Source: Marinobacterium ramblicola (lineage in GTDB: Bacteria > Pseudomonadota > Gammaproteobacteria > Pseudomonadales > Balneatricaceae). From it: 64,000 nt of DNA. Numbering within the stretch: position 1 is the first letter of the stretch; each line of letters begins with the position of its first letter. The notes under the pieces were generated by a model that saw only the letters and a list, made by a program, of their open reading frames with translations, had not been told where the DNA came from and did not search any database. Location: positions 93,879 through 157,878 of the forward strand of contig NZ_JAHREP010000010.1 in NCBI RefSeq assembly GCF_019084545.1. The letters run 5' to 3'. This document shows positions 38,680 to 47,975 of this stretch, in pieces. The position numbers and the translations under genes were made by a program.

Positions 38680-39417
38680 TCAGCTCAGTTTACGACTGCG
38701 GACATTGGAGAAGATCGCCTTCAGGTCGTTGTCCGCGGCCTCTTCGTCCAGACTCAGCTTGTGCTCGATATGATCCAGGTGATGCATCATCAGCGCCACC
38801 GCCTTGTCCTTGTCCCGCTGTGCGATGGCGTCGATCAGCTCGAAGTGCTCGTCATAGGAGCAGTGTGACTTGGTCTCACCCTTCTCAAACTGGGCGATGA
38901 TCAGTGAACAGAGCGACACCAGGCTGCGCTGGAAACTGAGTAACGGCGGATTCTTCGCCATCTCCGCCAGGCGCAGATGAAACTCGCCGGACAGGCGGAT
39001 ACCGGCACCGAGATCGCCACGATCGAAGCAGGCCCGCTCGTCACGTACCAACTGTTTCAGCTGCTCGATCTGGTCCGTTTCGGCGTTGTCGCACACCAGC
39101 TCGGTGACCGCTTTCTCCACCACCCGGCGGGCAAAGACGATCTGCCGCGCTTCATCGATGGTAGGGCTGGCCACCACGGCACCGCGGTTCGGCCGCAACA
39201 CGACAACCTGTTCATAGCCGAGCCGGGACAGCGCACGCCGGATGATGGTACGGCTGACACCGAAGATCTCGCCCAGTGACTCCTCGTTCAGCTTGGTTCC
39301 GGGCGGTAGCCGCTGCTCCAGAATGGCGTCGAAGATATGCTCATAGACGATGTCATCCTGGGTTTTCTTCTCACCCTTTTTCGGATCGCTTTTCTTGATT
39401 TCGGTTAACCGACTCAT
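38680..39417 (-). CDS. GntR-family regulator (FCD/FadR subfamily), probable purine-catabolism regulator
   Basis: This encodes 245 residues. The winged helix-turn-helix (IVYEHIFDAILEQRLPPGTKLNEESLGEIFGVSRTIIRRALSRL region) is followed by an all-helical FCD ligand domain whose metal ligands fit EFHLRLAEM and CSYDEHFELIDAI (Asp/His pattern). It sits in the middle of purine genes. Two GTACAC-type sites occur in its own promoter, and matching sites occur before puuE, uraH, the AzgA-type permease and xdhA. I infer that it is the local regulator. The effector is unknown, possibly urate or a ureide. Confidence 0.8.
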   Translation of the reverse strand: MSRLTEIKKSDPKKGEKKTQDDIVYEHIFDAILEQRLPPGTKLNEESLGEIFGVSRTIIRRALSRLGYEQVVVLRPNRGAVVASPTIDEARQIVFARRVVEKAVTELVCDNAETDQIEQLKQLVRDERACFDRGDLGAGIRLSGEFHLRLAEMAKNPPLLSFQRSLVSLCSLIIAQFEKGETKSHCSYDEHFELIDAIAQRDKDKAVALMMHHLDHIEHKLSLDEEAADNDLKAIFSNVRSRKLS

Positions 39418-39494
39418 AAGGCCTCATTAGCTGTGCTCTGGCGTGGTGACGACACCGGATAAGGATATTCACGCTATCAGGGCGGATAGATAAA

Positions 39495-39525
39495 TCGTAC
39501 ACAATGACCTAATTTTTGTACACAT
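39495..39525. promoter_or_regulatory. Two candidate operators upstream of the GntR gene
   Basis: TCGTACACAAT (39495-39505) and TTTGTACACAT (39515-39525) are tandem sites, about 20 bases apart, roughly 80-105 bases upstream of the regulator start. This arrangement suits autoregulation. Confidence 0.5.
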
Positions 39526-39694
39526 TAATCCCTAACCAAGCACTTGCGTATGCTCCACCGACTGCGGGCATCCCCTCTTTCGCCTGGTCCGCCAATCAAG
39601 CCAGCTGCCATCGCTCGCCCGCGTTACGCATCAATCGCATTCATCGACTTTGCGTTTCGCTGTATGAAAAAACCTGACTCCCGGGTTGATTTTT

Positions 39695-39705
39695 ATGTAT
39701 ACAAT
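39695..39705. promoter_or_regulatory. Candidate purine-regulon operator upstream of AzgA-type permease
   Basis: ATGTATACAAT matches the shared near-palindrome. It lies about 205 bases before the permease start, in the 493-bp non-coding region 39418-39910. That region also carries a GGGGCG/CGCCCC hairpin (39876-39894) just before the ribosome-binding site. Confidence 0.5.
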
Positions 39706-39910
39706 TCTATTATGGCTTTAAGCACAATCTTCATAGGGACAGTGCCCAGGGGAAGCCATGAACAGGTCGGTGTAATCCCATCCTGACTTGCTCACAGCTT
39801 CTCTGGTTTCCAAGGAATGAAACACAACATCCCCCGGCAGTCGAACGCGTTTGACGGCCAGCCATAAAAATAAATAGGGGCGACAGCGCCCCCATTGAGG
39901 AGATAAAGTT

Positions 39911-41386
39911 GTGGAAAGCATACAGCAACAAGAAGTAGCGCTGGACACGGCCATGTCAGACCAAGCTCCGTCAGATCGACGCGCATCAGGCCAACGCCGT
40001 TTTATCGACCGTTTCTTCAAACTGCAGGAACACAGGACCAACGTGCGGACCGAGGTGATCGCGGGCCTGACCACGTTCATCACCATGTCCTACATCATGT
40101 TCCTGAACCCGATCATCATGTCCAAAACCGGCATGCCGTTCGATGGCCTGTTCCTGGCCACCTGTATAGGTGCCGCGATTGCGACGATCTTTATGGGTAT
40201 CTATGCCAACTGGCCGATCGGACTGGCGCCGGGCATGGGGCTCAACGCCTTCTTTACCTTCACGGTTGTCCTGGAGATGGACTACAGCTGGCAGGTCGCG
40301 CTGGGGGCCGTGTTCCTGTCCGGGGTACTGTTCGTCGCCATGAGCGTGACCCGGCTGCGTGAATGGATGCTCAACAGCATACCGCTCAGCCTGCGTCTGG
40401 CGATGACCGCCGGTGTCGGCCTGTTCCTCGGCTTTATCGGCCTGCGTTTTACCGGCATCGTCGTCCCTAACGCGGACAACGTGGTCGCCCTGGCCGATCT
40501 GACCCACTTCGGTTTCGGTCAGTTTGGCCCCGAAGCGCCGGCGCTGGGCCTGCTGAGCTTCCTGCTGATCAGTATCCTCAGCTACCGCCGCGTATTCGGC
40601 TCGGTAATTCTGGGCATCGGTATCACCACCGCTGTCGCCTTCCTGATGGCAGCGGTACTTCCCTATGACTTCTTCACCGTCAGCGTTGATTGGGCGCCCG
40701 CCTCCGGCTTCGTGTCCTGGCCCGAGGGTGGACTGGTTGCAGTGCCCAACTTTGCCGACCTGTCACCAGTGTTCATGCAGCTGGATATCGCCGGGGCCTT
40801 TGAAGTCGCGCTGATCCCCGTGATCATCACCTTCCTGTTCGTCAATATCTTCGACACCGCCGGCACCCTGATGGGCGTTGCCCAGCGCGCCAACCTGCAG
40901 GATGAGAACGGCAATATCGAAGGTCTGGACAAGTCACTCAAGGCGGACTCCATCTCCTCCGTGATCGGCACCGCCTTCGGTTGCCCGCCGGTGACCTCAT
41001 ATGTGGAATCCGCAGCCGGCGTATCGGCAGGTGGACGTACCGGCCTGACCGCCGTGGTGATCGGTGTGATGTTCCTGTTCGGCCTGTTCCTGCTGCCGCT
41101 GGCGCAGATGCTGCCCGGGTTTGCGGTGGACGGCGCGCTGATCTACGTCGCCATGCTGATGATGGGCTCGCTGGCCAAGATCGACTGGGAGGACATGACC
41201 GAGTTTACCCCGGCCATCCTGACCACTATCATGATGCCGCTGACCTTCTCCATCGCCAACGGCATTGCGGTCGGCTTTGTCTCCTACACCGCATTGAAGC
41301 TGTGTACCGGCAAGGCATCCTCGATCAGTGCCGGTGTCTGGGCCCTGACGGCGATCTTCGTGGCCAAGTTTATCTTCCTGCCCTAA
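39911..41386 (+). CDS. AzgA-type adenine/guanine/hypoxanthine permease
   Basis: This encodes 491 residues from GTG 39911, with GAGGAG about 10 bases upstream. The N-terminal RTNVRTEVIAGLTTFITMSYIMFLNP and GLAPGMGLNAFFTFTVV are hallmarks of the AzgA/GhxP/PbuG branch of purine permeases. FLFVNIFDTAGTLMGVAQRA and GCPPVTSYVESAAGVSAGGRTGLTA are also conserved. About 13 membrane helices are expected. It is a proton symporter for purine bases. It carries a purine-regulon site upstream and is followed by a strong terminator. Confidence 0.92.
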   Translation: MESIQQQEVALDTAMSDQAPSDRRASGQRRFIDRFFKLQEHRTNVRTEVIAGLTTFITMSYIMFLNPIIMSKTGMPFDGLFLATCIGAAIATIFMGIYANWPIGLAPGMGLNAFFTFTVVLEMDYSWQVALGAVFLSGVLFVAMSVTRLREWMLNSIPLSLRLAMTAGVGLFLGFIGLRFTGIVVPNADNVVALADLTHFGFGQFGPEAPALGLLSFLLISILSYRRVFGSVILGIGITTAVAFLMAAVLPYDFFTVSVDWAPASGFVSWPEGGLVAVPNFADLSPVFMQLDIAGAFEVALIPVIITFLFVNIFDTAGTLMGVAQRANLQDENGNIEGLDKSLKADSISSVIGTAFGCPPVTSYVESAAGVSAGGRTGLTAVVIGVMFLFGLFLLPLAQMLPGFAVDGALIYVAMLMMGSLAKIDWEDMTEFTPAILTTIMMPLTFSIANGIAVGFVSYTALKLCTGKASSISAGVWALTAIFVAKFIFLP

Positions 41387-41413
41387 CAACGGCAGAAGCT
41401 GAATCGACAGACC

Positions 41414-41443
41414 GAGCCCCCTTATATACAAGGGGGCTCTTTG
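41414..41443 (+). terminator. Intrinsic terminator after AzgA-type permease
   Basis: GAGCCCCCTT (41414-41423) pairs perfectly with AAGGGGGCTC (41430-41439), followed by TTT. Confidence 0.75.
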
Positions 41444-41459
41444 CGTGAGTGATACCACC

Positions 41460-42077
41460 ATGACATTTGAAAGCTGGTCCCTGTTCTGCCTGGCCTCCCT
41501 GCTGGTGATCCTGATCCCCGGCCCGCTGTCGCTGCTGATGGTGGCCAACAGCCTGAACCACGGCATCCGGCGCAGCCTGCCCGCTTTCTTTGGCGGCACC
41601 CTCGCCTCGCTGAGCCTGCTGCTGGCCTCCGCCACCGGCCTGGGCGCGCTGCTGTCGGCCTCGGAAACCCTGTTCTCGCTGATCCGCTATGCCGGTGCGC
41701 TCTACCTGATCTGGCTGGGCTACAAGGCCTGGCGCGAGGCGGGACAGCATCAGACGGCAAGCGATGCACAGCCGATCAAGCCTGTCGCCTCGCGGATGTT
41801 CCTGCGCGCCTTTACCCTGGGGATCAGCAATCCGAAGGACATCCTGTTCTTCGTCGCCTTCCTGCCGCAGTTCATCGCACCGGACACCGCCCTGCTGCCG
41901 CAGTTGCTGGTGATGTGCCTGAGCTGGTGCCTGCTCGACCTGATCTGCAAACTGGCCTACGGCAGCGGCGCCCGTCTGCTGACCCCGGTGCTGAAAAACG
42001 GCCGTAACCTGCAGCACTTCAACCGCGCCAGCGCCGGCCTGTTCGTCGGCATTGGTGGTGCGGTGCTGATCAAATGA
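41460..42077 (+). CDS. LysE/RhtB-family amino-acid exporter
   Basis: This encodes 205 residues from ATG 41460; an in-frame GTG at 41445 is possible, but it abuts the previous gene's terminator. The N-terminal MTFESWSLF...IPGPLSLLMVANSLNHGIRR and LYLIWLGYKAWRE are typical of the LysE/RhtB family, and GISNPKDILFFVAFLPQF is the family's signature loop. About six membrane helices are expected. The substrate cannot be assigned. It is not obviously tied to purine metabolism. Confidence 0.88.
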   Translation: MTFESWSLFCLASLLVILIPGPLSLLMVANSLNHGIRRSLPAFFGGTLASLSLLLASATGLGALLSASETLFSLIRYAGALYLIWLGYKAWREAGQHQTASDAQPIKPVASRMFLRAFTLGISNPKDILFFVAFLPQFIAPDTALLPQLLVMCLSWCLLDLICKLAYGSGARLLTPVLKNGRNLQHFNRASAGLFVGIGGAVLIK

Positions 42078-42120
42078 TCCTTATGGGAATATATTTGCTC
42101 ATTATGGGAGATAACTCCTT

Positions 42121-42189
42121 TTTTTGAGCAAAAATATTCTCAAAAAGAACGTTGCCGTGCTAATTTTGTGAAAAATATTTCACAAAATT
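42121..42189. promoter_or_regulatory. Two palindromic operators upstream of hipA
   Basis: TTTTTGAG-N10-CTCAAAAA (42121-42146) and a 28-bp near-perfect palindrome AATTTTGTGAAA-N4-TTTCACAAAATT (42162-42189) lie directly before the hipA start. They are expected HipB-type autoregulation sites. GGAG-ATAA-CTCC further upstream (about 42107-42118) is a third small palindrome. Confidence 0.65.
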
Positions 42190-42192
42190 GAT

Positions 42193-43533
42193 ATGTACCT
42201 AACCGTCGAGATATTCCACAGTGGGCAGTGGTTTCCAGCTGCCAGTCTTGAGCTGATCGATCCGAAACTCGGACGCCTGAGCCCCGTGCGTCTGGTCTAC
42301 CAGCAGAACTATGCGTTGGATTGGATGTTCAGCGACGACGAACATGCCTGCAGCCTGAACCTGCCGGTCGAGCTGATGATGACGCATGACAGCAGACACT
42401 GGTTCGGTTTTCTCGACGATATAGCCCCCTCCGGCGCCGGACGGCGTTACTGGATAGATCATTTGGGACTGGGTAATCTGCCCCAAGCGGAACAGGACAC
42501 GCTGCTACTGCAAAAAGGCAGTATCGCACCGGTCGGCAATCTGAGAATCAGAGAAGCCTTGCCACAGAAGCCCGAGCGACTGACCCAACATCGATTTTCG
42601 CCACAGGATGTGATCGAGCGGCAGATCGACTTTCTCGAGTATGCACAGGAGATGGGGGCGGTCAGTGGTGGTGCCACTGGCGCAGCAGGCGAAGCGCCAA
42701 AGCTGTTGATCCGTTGTTCAGATAAGGATGAGGTGTGGATCGATACCTGGCAGGATGAGGTCGACAATCTGGATCAGCACTATCTGGTCAAATTTCCCCG
42801 CGGAAAAGCTTCGGATAGGGATGCAGATATTCTAAGGGCCGAGTTCCATTTCTATCATGAGCTCACCGCACTCGGCATCGACACGATCGATACGTCAAAG
42901 ATGCAACTGCATGAGGGGAGCCGCTACCCCTCCCTTTGGCTACCTCGTTTCGATGTCCGTTACGAGACCGGCCGGGTCGAGCATTTTGGTCTCGAATCCG
43001 TCTTCTCTTTGCTCGATAAAGCGCCGGGCAGCAATCTCAACCATTTCGATGTGCTGAGGTCCTTGGTCTCGAAGCTGAACAAGCAGTATCGGGTGACTGA
43101 ACTGGGATCGACATTCGATCAGCAGCGCTTTGTTGCTCAGTGGCTGGAGCGCGATTTGTTGAACCTTATCTTTGGCAACTCGGACAATCACGGCCGCAAT
43201 ACGGCGCTCATAAAACGGCCAGAGGGGATATGGTTGGCACCGGTGTACGACTTTGCGCCGATGAAAGTGGACCCTGAAGAGGTGCTGCGTACCATGAAGT
43301 GGGGAAGCCCGTACGAACAAGCGGGCGATCTGGACTGGCAGGCAATTGTTGATCAGCTGTCGGATCTCGCTGACTCCAACCTTCTCATGCAGGTCTTGCG
43401 GGTCTTGGCCGCCAAGCTGGTGGGCTTGAAAGACAGACTGTTGGCGCGCGGTGTCTCCGAATCGTTGTTGGCGATACCGGCATTAGGAATGAACAGCATC
43501 GACAAACGTCTTCAGCTATGGGGGTTGCTATGA
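42193..43533 (+). CDS. hipA: HipA-family serine/threonine kinase toxin
   Basis: This encodes 446 residues. The N-terminal HipA_N-like region is followed by a kinase core: SGGATGAAGEAPKLLI (158-173) corresponds to the flexible P-loop, YLVKFPRGK has the ATP-binding Lys, and GNSDNHGRN (328-336) is the catalytic loop with Asp331. HipA proteins phosphorylate targets such as aminoacyl-tRNA synthetases and cause growth arrest. The helix-turn-helix partner follows in a 4-base overlap. This toxin-first order is the reverse of classical hipBA. Upstream palindromes reach to 3 bases before the ATG. Confidence 0.88.
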   Translation: MYLTVEIFHSGQWFPAASLELIDPKLGRLSPVRLVYQQNYALDWMFSDDEHACSLNLPVELMMTHDSRHWFGFLDDIAPSGAGRRYWIDHLGLGNLPQAEQDTLLLQKGSIAPVGNLRIREALPQKPERLTQHRFSPQDVIERQIDFLEYAQEMGAVSGGATGAAGEAPKLLIRCSDKDEVWIDTWQDEVDNLDQHYLVKFPRGKASDRDADILRAEFHFYHELTALGIDTIDTSKMQLHEGSRYPSLWLPRFDVRYETGRVEHFGLESVFSLLDKAPGSNLNHFDVLRSLVSKLNKQYRVTELGSTFDQQRFVAQWLERDLLNLIFGNSDNHGRNTALIKRPEGIWLAPVYDFAPMKVDPEEVLRTMKWGSPYEQAGDLDWQAIVDQLSDLADSNLLMQVLRVLAAKLVGLKDRLLARGVSESLLAIPALGMNSIDKRLQLWGLL

Positions 43534-43829
43534 AGCCGCTGACCGGCCAGGAGCGAGAGGCGCTGCTGCGCAAGCTGCTGTTGCAGCTTTACAGTGGCGA
43601 GATCAGCGAAGGCGCTATGCTGCGACAATTGCGCAAGGAGGTACTGGGGCTGACGCAGGAGCGCTATGCTGCACTGGTCGGTATCAGCCGGCGCACCCTG
43701 TCAGAGATTGAACGTGACAAGGCGCAGCTGACTCTCAGTGTATACTCCGCCGTTTTCAAGCCGCTTGGACTGAAACCTGGTCTACTGCCCCGCAGCGATA
43801 CCTTGCTGCAGTCCATGTTGAAAGAATGA
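43530..43829 (+). CDS. hipB: HipB-like helix-turn-helix antitoxin
   Basis: This encodes 99 residues from ATG 43530, overlapping the hipA stop (ATGA). The XRE-type helix-turn-helix is LGLTQERYAALVGISRRTLSEIERDKAQLTLSVYSAVFKPLGL. The N-terminal 35 residues are an extra helical segment. It should bind the two palindromes before hipA and neutralise HipA. The downstream-antitoxin arrangement is less common than hipB-first and needs the coupled overlap to keep stoichiometry. Confidence 0.85.
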   Translation: MKPLTGQEREALLRKLLLQLYSGEISEGAMLRQLRKEVLGLTQERYAALVGISRRTLSEIERDKAQLTLSVYSAVFKPLGLKPGLLPRSDTLLQSMLKE

Positions 43830-43894
43830 TCATGGAGCGCCCTCATATCACTGTCGGCGCCCCCGTCGCCCCCCCAGGCCCGATATTGGCTACC

Positions 43895-44653
43895 TTACGT
43901 CACAGCCGGATGCTCCCCGATAGCGACTCTCTTTTCATAATCAGCCGCCGCCTCGATCAGGCCTCGGAAGACCCGACTCTCACCTTCATTGATCTGGTAC
44001 TCCGGATGCCACTGGAAGCCGAGGCAGAAGCTCTGGCCGGGGATTTCGATCGCTTCGATGACCCGGTCGGATGAGACTGCACTGACCAGAATCTCCGGTG
44101 GGATATCCTTCACCGACTGGTGGTGGACGCTGTTGACCTCGGCGCTGCCAGCACCAAAGAGTTGAGCAATTCGGGTACCTGGCGTAAAGCTGACGCTGTG
44201 GCTGGCGACATCGTGGGGTTCCGGCTGCATATGCTCCAGCGGCGTTTTAACGCCGGTCGGGATATCCTGAATCAGCTTGGCGCCATTGGCGACCGCGATC
44301 AGTTGCATGCCGCCGCAGATGCCGATCATCGGTATATCCCGCTGCAACGCCCCGAGCACCAAGCGGCGTTCGAACTCGGTTCGCCCCTCCTTGGTCACCA
44401 GCCCGCCCTTGATATCCGTCTCGCCGTAAAGCTCGGGCCTGATATCGTACATGCCACCGCTGATCACCAATCCGTCGACCAGATCGAGATACGCATCAAC
44501 CTGATCGATAGCGTGGGGCAGACACACCGGCGTACCACCGGCATTTTGGATCGCCGTGCAGTAGTTTTCCCGCAACGCATACCAAGGCTCTCTGGCATAA
44601 GTGGGCTGATACTCGATATCCAGCGTAATACCAATATAAATTGAGCGATTCAT
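43895..44653 (-). CDS. Class-I glutamine amidotransferase (peptidase C26, gamma-glutamyl-GABA hydrolase type)
   Basis: This encodes 252 residues. The nucleophile elbow GICGGMQ and the catalytic His in FQWHPEYQ are present, and HHQSVKD is the usual third motif. LVISGGMYDIRPELYGE resembles the PuuD (putrescine pathway) and GATase1_2 group, which hydrolyse gamma-glutamyl amides. It is the first gene after the TRAP-transporter operon on the same strand, separated by 74 bases. The substrate may be what the TRAP system imports. This enzyme is unrelated to the urate hydroxylase also named PuuD. Confidence 0.83.
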   Translation of the reverse strand: MNRSIYIGITLDIEYQPTYAREPWYALRENYCTAIQNAGGTPVCLPHAIDQVDAYLDLVDGLVISGGMYDIRPELYGETDIKGGLVTKEGRTEFERRLVLGALQRDIPMIGICGGMQLIAVANGAKLIQDIPTGVKTPLEHMQPEPHDVASHSVSFTPGTRIAQLFGAGSAEVNSVHHQSVKDIPPEILVSAVSSDRVIEAIEIPGQSFCLGFQWHPEYQINEGESRVFRGLIEAAADYEKRVAIGEHPAVT

Positions 44654-44727
44654 GCCTAGTTCCTATAAGCAAAAATATTGAATGAACACGCCATTAGCGG
44701 CGTATTAACTTCGTGTTAGAGCAGTGA

Positions 44728-46047
44728 TTAATTAGATACCGGCTGATAATCCAAGACGATTTCCGGCAACAGCAGCGACAGGTCGGGAACGAAAGTCGTG
44801 GCGATCAGCACCGGGAAATAACCGAAGAAAATAAAGGCCAGCGAATAGCCGATCATCCGGGGCAACGACGAATCACCGATCAAACCCGCAAAATAGAGAA
44901 TCGGGGCGGTCGGCGGCGTAATAAGCCCCATACCGAGATTGACACCGACTATCGCGCCGAAGTGGACCGGATCGACGCCCAGGCTCTGGGCGACGGGCAG
45001 CAGCATCGGCGATGCCAGCAGCACACCGCTGATATCATCCAGGAACATCCCCACCAGCAGCAGGAACAGATTGATCAGCATCAGCAGCACCAGCTTGTTG
45101 TCGCTGATGCCGAGCATGAACTCCAGCACCACCTGGGGGACGTTTTCCAGCGTCCAGATACGGGCCAGCATCGACGAGAAGAACACCAGTATCATCAGTA
45201 CCGCCGCGATCTGGCCGGTCTTCCAGGCCACATCGGAAAACGAGCGGAACGACAGTCCGCGGTAGATGAACAGGGCCACCGGGATCGAATAGACCACGGC
45301 GATGGCGGCCGCTTCCGTCGGTGTGGTGATGCCGCCGTAGATGCAGCCCAGGATAATCACCGGCATGGCCAGGCCGAATGCTGCCCGCTTGGTCTTGTAC
45401 CAGGCATCCAACCGACTTTCCCGAAACGTTCGCGCCGGCGGTTCGATAACCGGCATCTTGCGGGTCAGCAGATAGTTGATCACCGACAGGCAGCTGATCA
45501 GCAGCAGCGCCGGGATGATCGGCGCCAGAAACATGGCGGTAATCGAGGTATTGGTGACCCAGCCGTACAGGATCATCGATGAACTCGGCGGTATCAGCAG
45601 TGCCAGCACCGAGGATGCCGCGACCAACGCTGTGGCGTAGCCCCGGTCGTAACCGCGCTCCACCATCTTCGGAATCATGATCGAACCGATGGCGGCCACG
45701 GCCGCGGTCGACATACCGGATATGGCGCCGAAGATCGCGGTGGAGAACACCACCACCACGCCCAAGCCGCCTTTCACCCGTGCCACCAGGCTTTCCGCCA
45801 GGTCGATCAGGCGGTGCGCTATCCCGCCGCTGGTCATCAGGCCGCCGGCGAAGATATACAGAGGGATCGCCAACAGGATCAGCGACGACAGTTTGCTGAA
45901 TCCCGACGACACCAGGAAGTTGCTGTTGGGGAAATCTCCCATAAAAAACATGAACAGGGCCGCCGCGGCGAAGCACAACGGGGCCGGGACGCCCATGAAC
46001 AGCAACCCGATCAAGATAATGGCGTCAATAATTACTTCGAAGCTCAT
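44728..46047 (-). CDS. TRAP transporter large permease subunit (DctM)
   Basis: This encodes 439 residues with about 12 membrane helices. GVPAPLCFAAAALFMF, AIPLYIFAGGLMTSGGIAHRL, STAAVAAIGSIMIPKMVERGY, LIPPSSSMILYGWVT and GLITPPTAPILY are conserved DctM elements. It forms the ion-coupled channel with the small subunit and the periplasmic binding protein. The start overlaps the DctQ stop by 4 bases. The substrate is unknown, typically an organic acid. Confidence 0.92.
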   Translation of the reverse strand: MSFEVIIDAIILIGLLFMGVPAPLCFAAAALFMFFMGDFPNSNFLVSSGFSKLSSLILLAIPLYIFAGGLMTSGGIAHRLIDLAESLVARVKGGLGVVVVFSTAIFGAISGMSTAAVAAIGSIMIPKMVERGYDRGYATALVAASSVLALLIPPSSSMILYGWVTNTSITAMFLAPIIPALLLISCLSVINYLLTRKMPVIEPPARTFRESRLDAWYKTKRAAFGLAMPVIILGCIYGGITTPTEAAAIAVVYSIPVALFIYRGLSFRSFSDVAWKTGQIAAVLMILVFFSSMLARIWTLENVPQVVLEFMLGISDNKLVLLMLINLFLLLVGMFLDDISGVLLASPMLLPVAQSLGVDPVHFGAIVGVNLGMGLITPPTAPILYFAGLIGDSSLPRMIGYSLAFIFFGYFPVLIATTFVPDLSLLLPEIVLDYQPVSN

Positions 46048-46613
46048 AAGGGTGCCGTCTCTTGCGTTGTGTTATTTGTCTGTTGGTCGTCCAGCTCGGC
46101 CAATGACCTGTAGGGCTGCCTTTTGACAAAGCAGATCAGCCGCCTGAGAAACTCCACTGTCGAATAGAGCTGCATCAATACAAGGCCGAACACCATCGCG
46201 AAGTGGACGTAATAGAGAGGAAAACGAAGCTCCGGTGATTTAGGCGCGCGCAGCAGGCTCCACTGGAAATAATCGACACATATCCAGAGCACACAGGCTA
46301 CGAGAACCAGGGAGATCAGGCTGACCAGGATATGGTAAAGATCTTTTTTGCGTGGCGATTCCAGCATTAGATCGATCACACCGGCGCAAATGTGATTACC
46401 CCGGTAGGTGCCATAACCCGCACCGGTAAAATAGAGCCATACGGCAAGATATACGGCGATCTCCTCCACGCCGAAGAGCGGTAGATCAAACAGGTAGCGG
46501 ATAACCACCTGAACGAAAACCAGGGCGGAAAAGGCCACCATTGCCACCCCCATAAGGATTTTCTGCGACAGCAACAGGCCGTGGTGCAGTCTGGTCCAGA
46601 TACCTGCGTTCAT
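46044..46613 (-). CDS. TRAP transporter small permease subunit (DctQ)
   Basis: This encodes 189 residues with four membrane helices. The FDLPLFGVEEIAVYLAVWLYFTGAGYGTYRGNHICAGV stretch contains the conserved E-A-Y-W-L pattern of DctQ. It couples the binding protein to the large subunit. It lies 82 bases after the binding-protein gene and overlaps the DctM gene. Confidence 0.9.
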   Translation of the reverse strand: MNAGIWTRLHHGLLLSQKILMGVAMVAFSALVFVQVVIRYLFDLPLFGVEEIAVYLAVWLYFTGAGYGTYRGNHICAGVIDLMLESPRKKDLYHILVSLISLVLVACVLWICVDYFQWSLLRAPKSPELRFPLYYVHFAMVFGLVLMQLYSTVEFLRRLICFVKRQPYRSLAELDDQQTNNTTQETAPL

Positions 46614-46695
46614 GCATTCACCTGTGTCTGGTAGTTTTGCGTTGGAAAGGCAGGATGCGGCGGTTCCGACAGGGCGGAACCGCTGGCAGGGGCCG

Positions 46696-47712
46696 TTACT
46701 GAATGCCCAGTGCGACCTTCAGACGCGCCAGGTTTTCCGCACCGATTTCGCCCTCGATTTGGGGCCAGACATCACTGCGGACAGCCGCGGCGGTACGTTC
46801 AAGCTCCTCCTTGCTGAGTTCGACAACCTCGATGCCCTTATCACGCATCTGCTGCAGAAACTTCTGGTGCTCCTGCTCGGCGACTTTGAAACGCTCGGCC
46901 GAGAGTTCGGCGGCGGCTTTCTTCAGAGCGTTGCGCTGTTCCGGCGGCAGATTATCGAACCGGGGCTTGTTGACGGCGATGAACGACACTTCGAAGTGAT
47001 CGTTGTTCTGCACCCACATCTTGGCGATATCGGCGAAGTTGTTCATCGTCAGCTCAGGCGTGGCGCCGATCGCACCGTCGACCACACCGGTCTGCATCGC
47101 CGTGTACAGATCTGACCAGGGGATCGGGGCGGTCTTGTAGCCCAGCCGATCCAGTAGCGCCTGATGAGTGGTGCCACCCGGCCATACCCGGATCTTCAGG
47201 CCCTGCTCGGCATTGGGGTCACGTGGATGCGGTGCCGGCTTGGTATAAACGATGCCGCCCATGCCGGAAACGAATGCGCCAAGGATCTGGATATCCTGCT
47301 CGGCCAGCGCCTGGTTGATGATGTCAAAGACCACCCCGCCTTCGGAGAACGCTTTCCGGCCGGACTCAAAATCAAGCGCCGCATAAGGGAACCACTGCAG
47401 CGCGAGTACCTCGTTAAAGGTGTTCGACAGCGGCTGGATGGCCAGGTCGATAGTGCCCTCCATCACCTGCTCATGTACCTCGACCCAGTCGCCCAACTGA
47501 CTGGCGGGAAAGACCTTAACCTCGAGTTGACCGTCGCTGTAGCGTCCCACCCGGGCGGCGAACTCGTTGGCAAACTCCACCACCGTGGATTGCGGCGGCT
47601 CGATGGCGGACAGGCGCAGCGTTTCGCCGGCAACGGCCGGCAAAGCGGTGGAGAGAATAGACGCGGCAAGCGCCAGCGCGCTTAGGGGCTTAAAACGGTT
47701 TAACAGATTCAT
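46696..47712 (-). CDS. TRAP transporter substrate-binding protein (DctP)
   Basis: This encodes 338 residues with a signal peptide (SALALAASILSTALPAVAG). WVEVHEQVMEGTIDLAIQPLS and LKIRVWPGGTTHQALLDRLGYKTAPIPWSDLYTAMQTGVVDGAIG are core DctP motifs, including the Arg (IRVWP) that binds the substrate carboxylate. It is therefore a periplasmic binder of an organic acid. It is the first gene of the TRAP operon. The regulator at 47976 is divergent, 263 bases away, and probably controls it. Confidence 0.92.
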   Translation of the reverse strand: MNLLNRFKPLSALALAASILSTALPAVAGETLRLSAIEPPQSTVVEFANEFAARVGRYSDGQLEVKVFPASQLGDWVEVHEQVMEGTIDLAIQPLSNTFNEVLALQWFPYAALDFESGRKAFSEGGVVFDIINQALAEQDIQILGAFVSGMGGIVYTKPAPHPRDPNAEQGLKIRVWPGGTTHQALLDRLGYKTAPIPWSDLYTAMQTGVVDGAIGATPELTMNNFADIAKMWVQNNDHFEVSFIAVNKPRFDNLPPEQRNALKKAAAELSAERFKVAEQEHQKFLQQMRDKGIEVVELSKEELERTAAAVRSDVWPQIEGEIGAENLARLKVALGIQ

Positions 47713-47975
47713 GGCGTGCTTCCTGATTTTTCTTGTTTTGGATCAGCGGTGTTCCGCTACACGACGAATGTAGAGAGTCGCGAAGGGCTCGCCAATTTTG
47801 CATATGGCACACCGAGACGCCGTAAGTGCGTCAGGCCTGACGCACGCGGTGCATCCCGACAATGGGCCCACGAGCGCAGCGGGCCGGATCGATTGGCTTG
47901 CCCCGACAAGCCCGCTAAGCTTGTGCTTTCCAGCGATAGCCAGACGCCCCGTCGCGAGAGTAGGAAGTCATTACG

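Noticed and set aside
39780..39910. Possible purine riboswitch before the AzgA-type permease
   Set aside because: The conserved loop and junction sequences of the purine aptamer are absent; only a simple GC hairpin is present.
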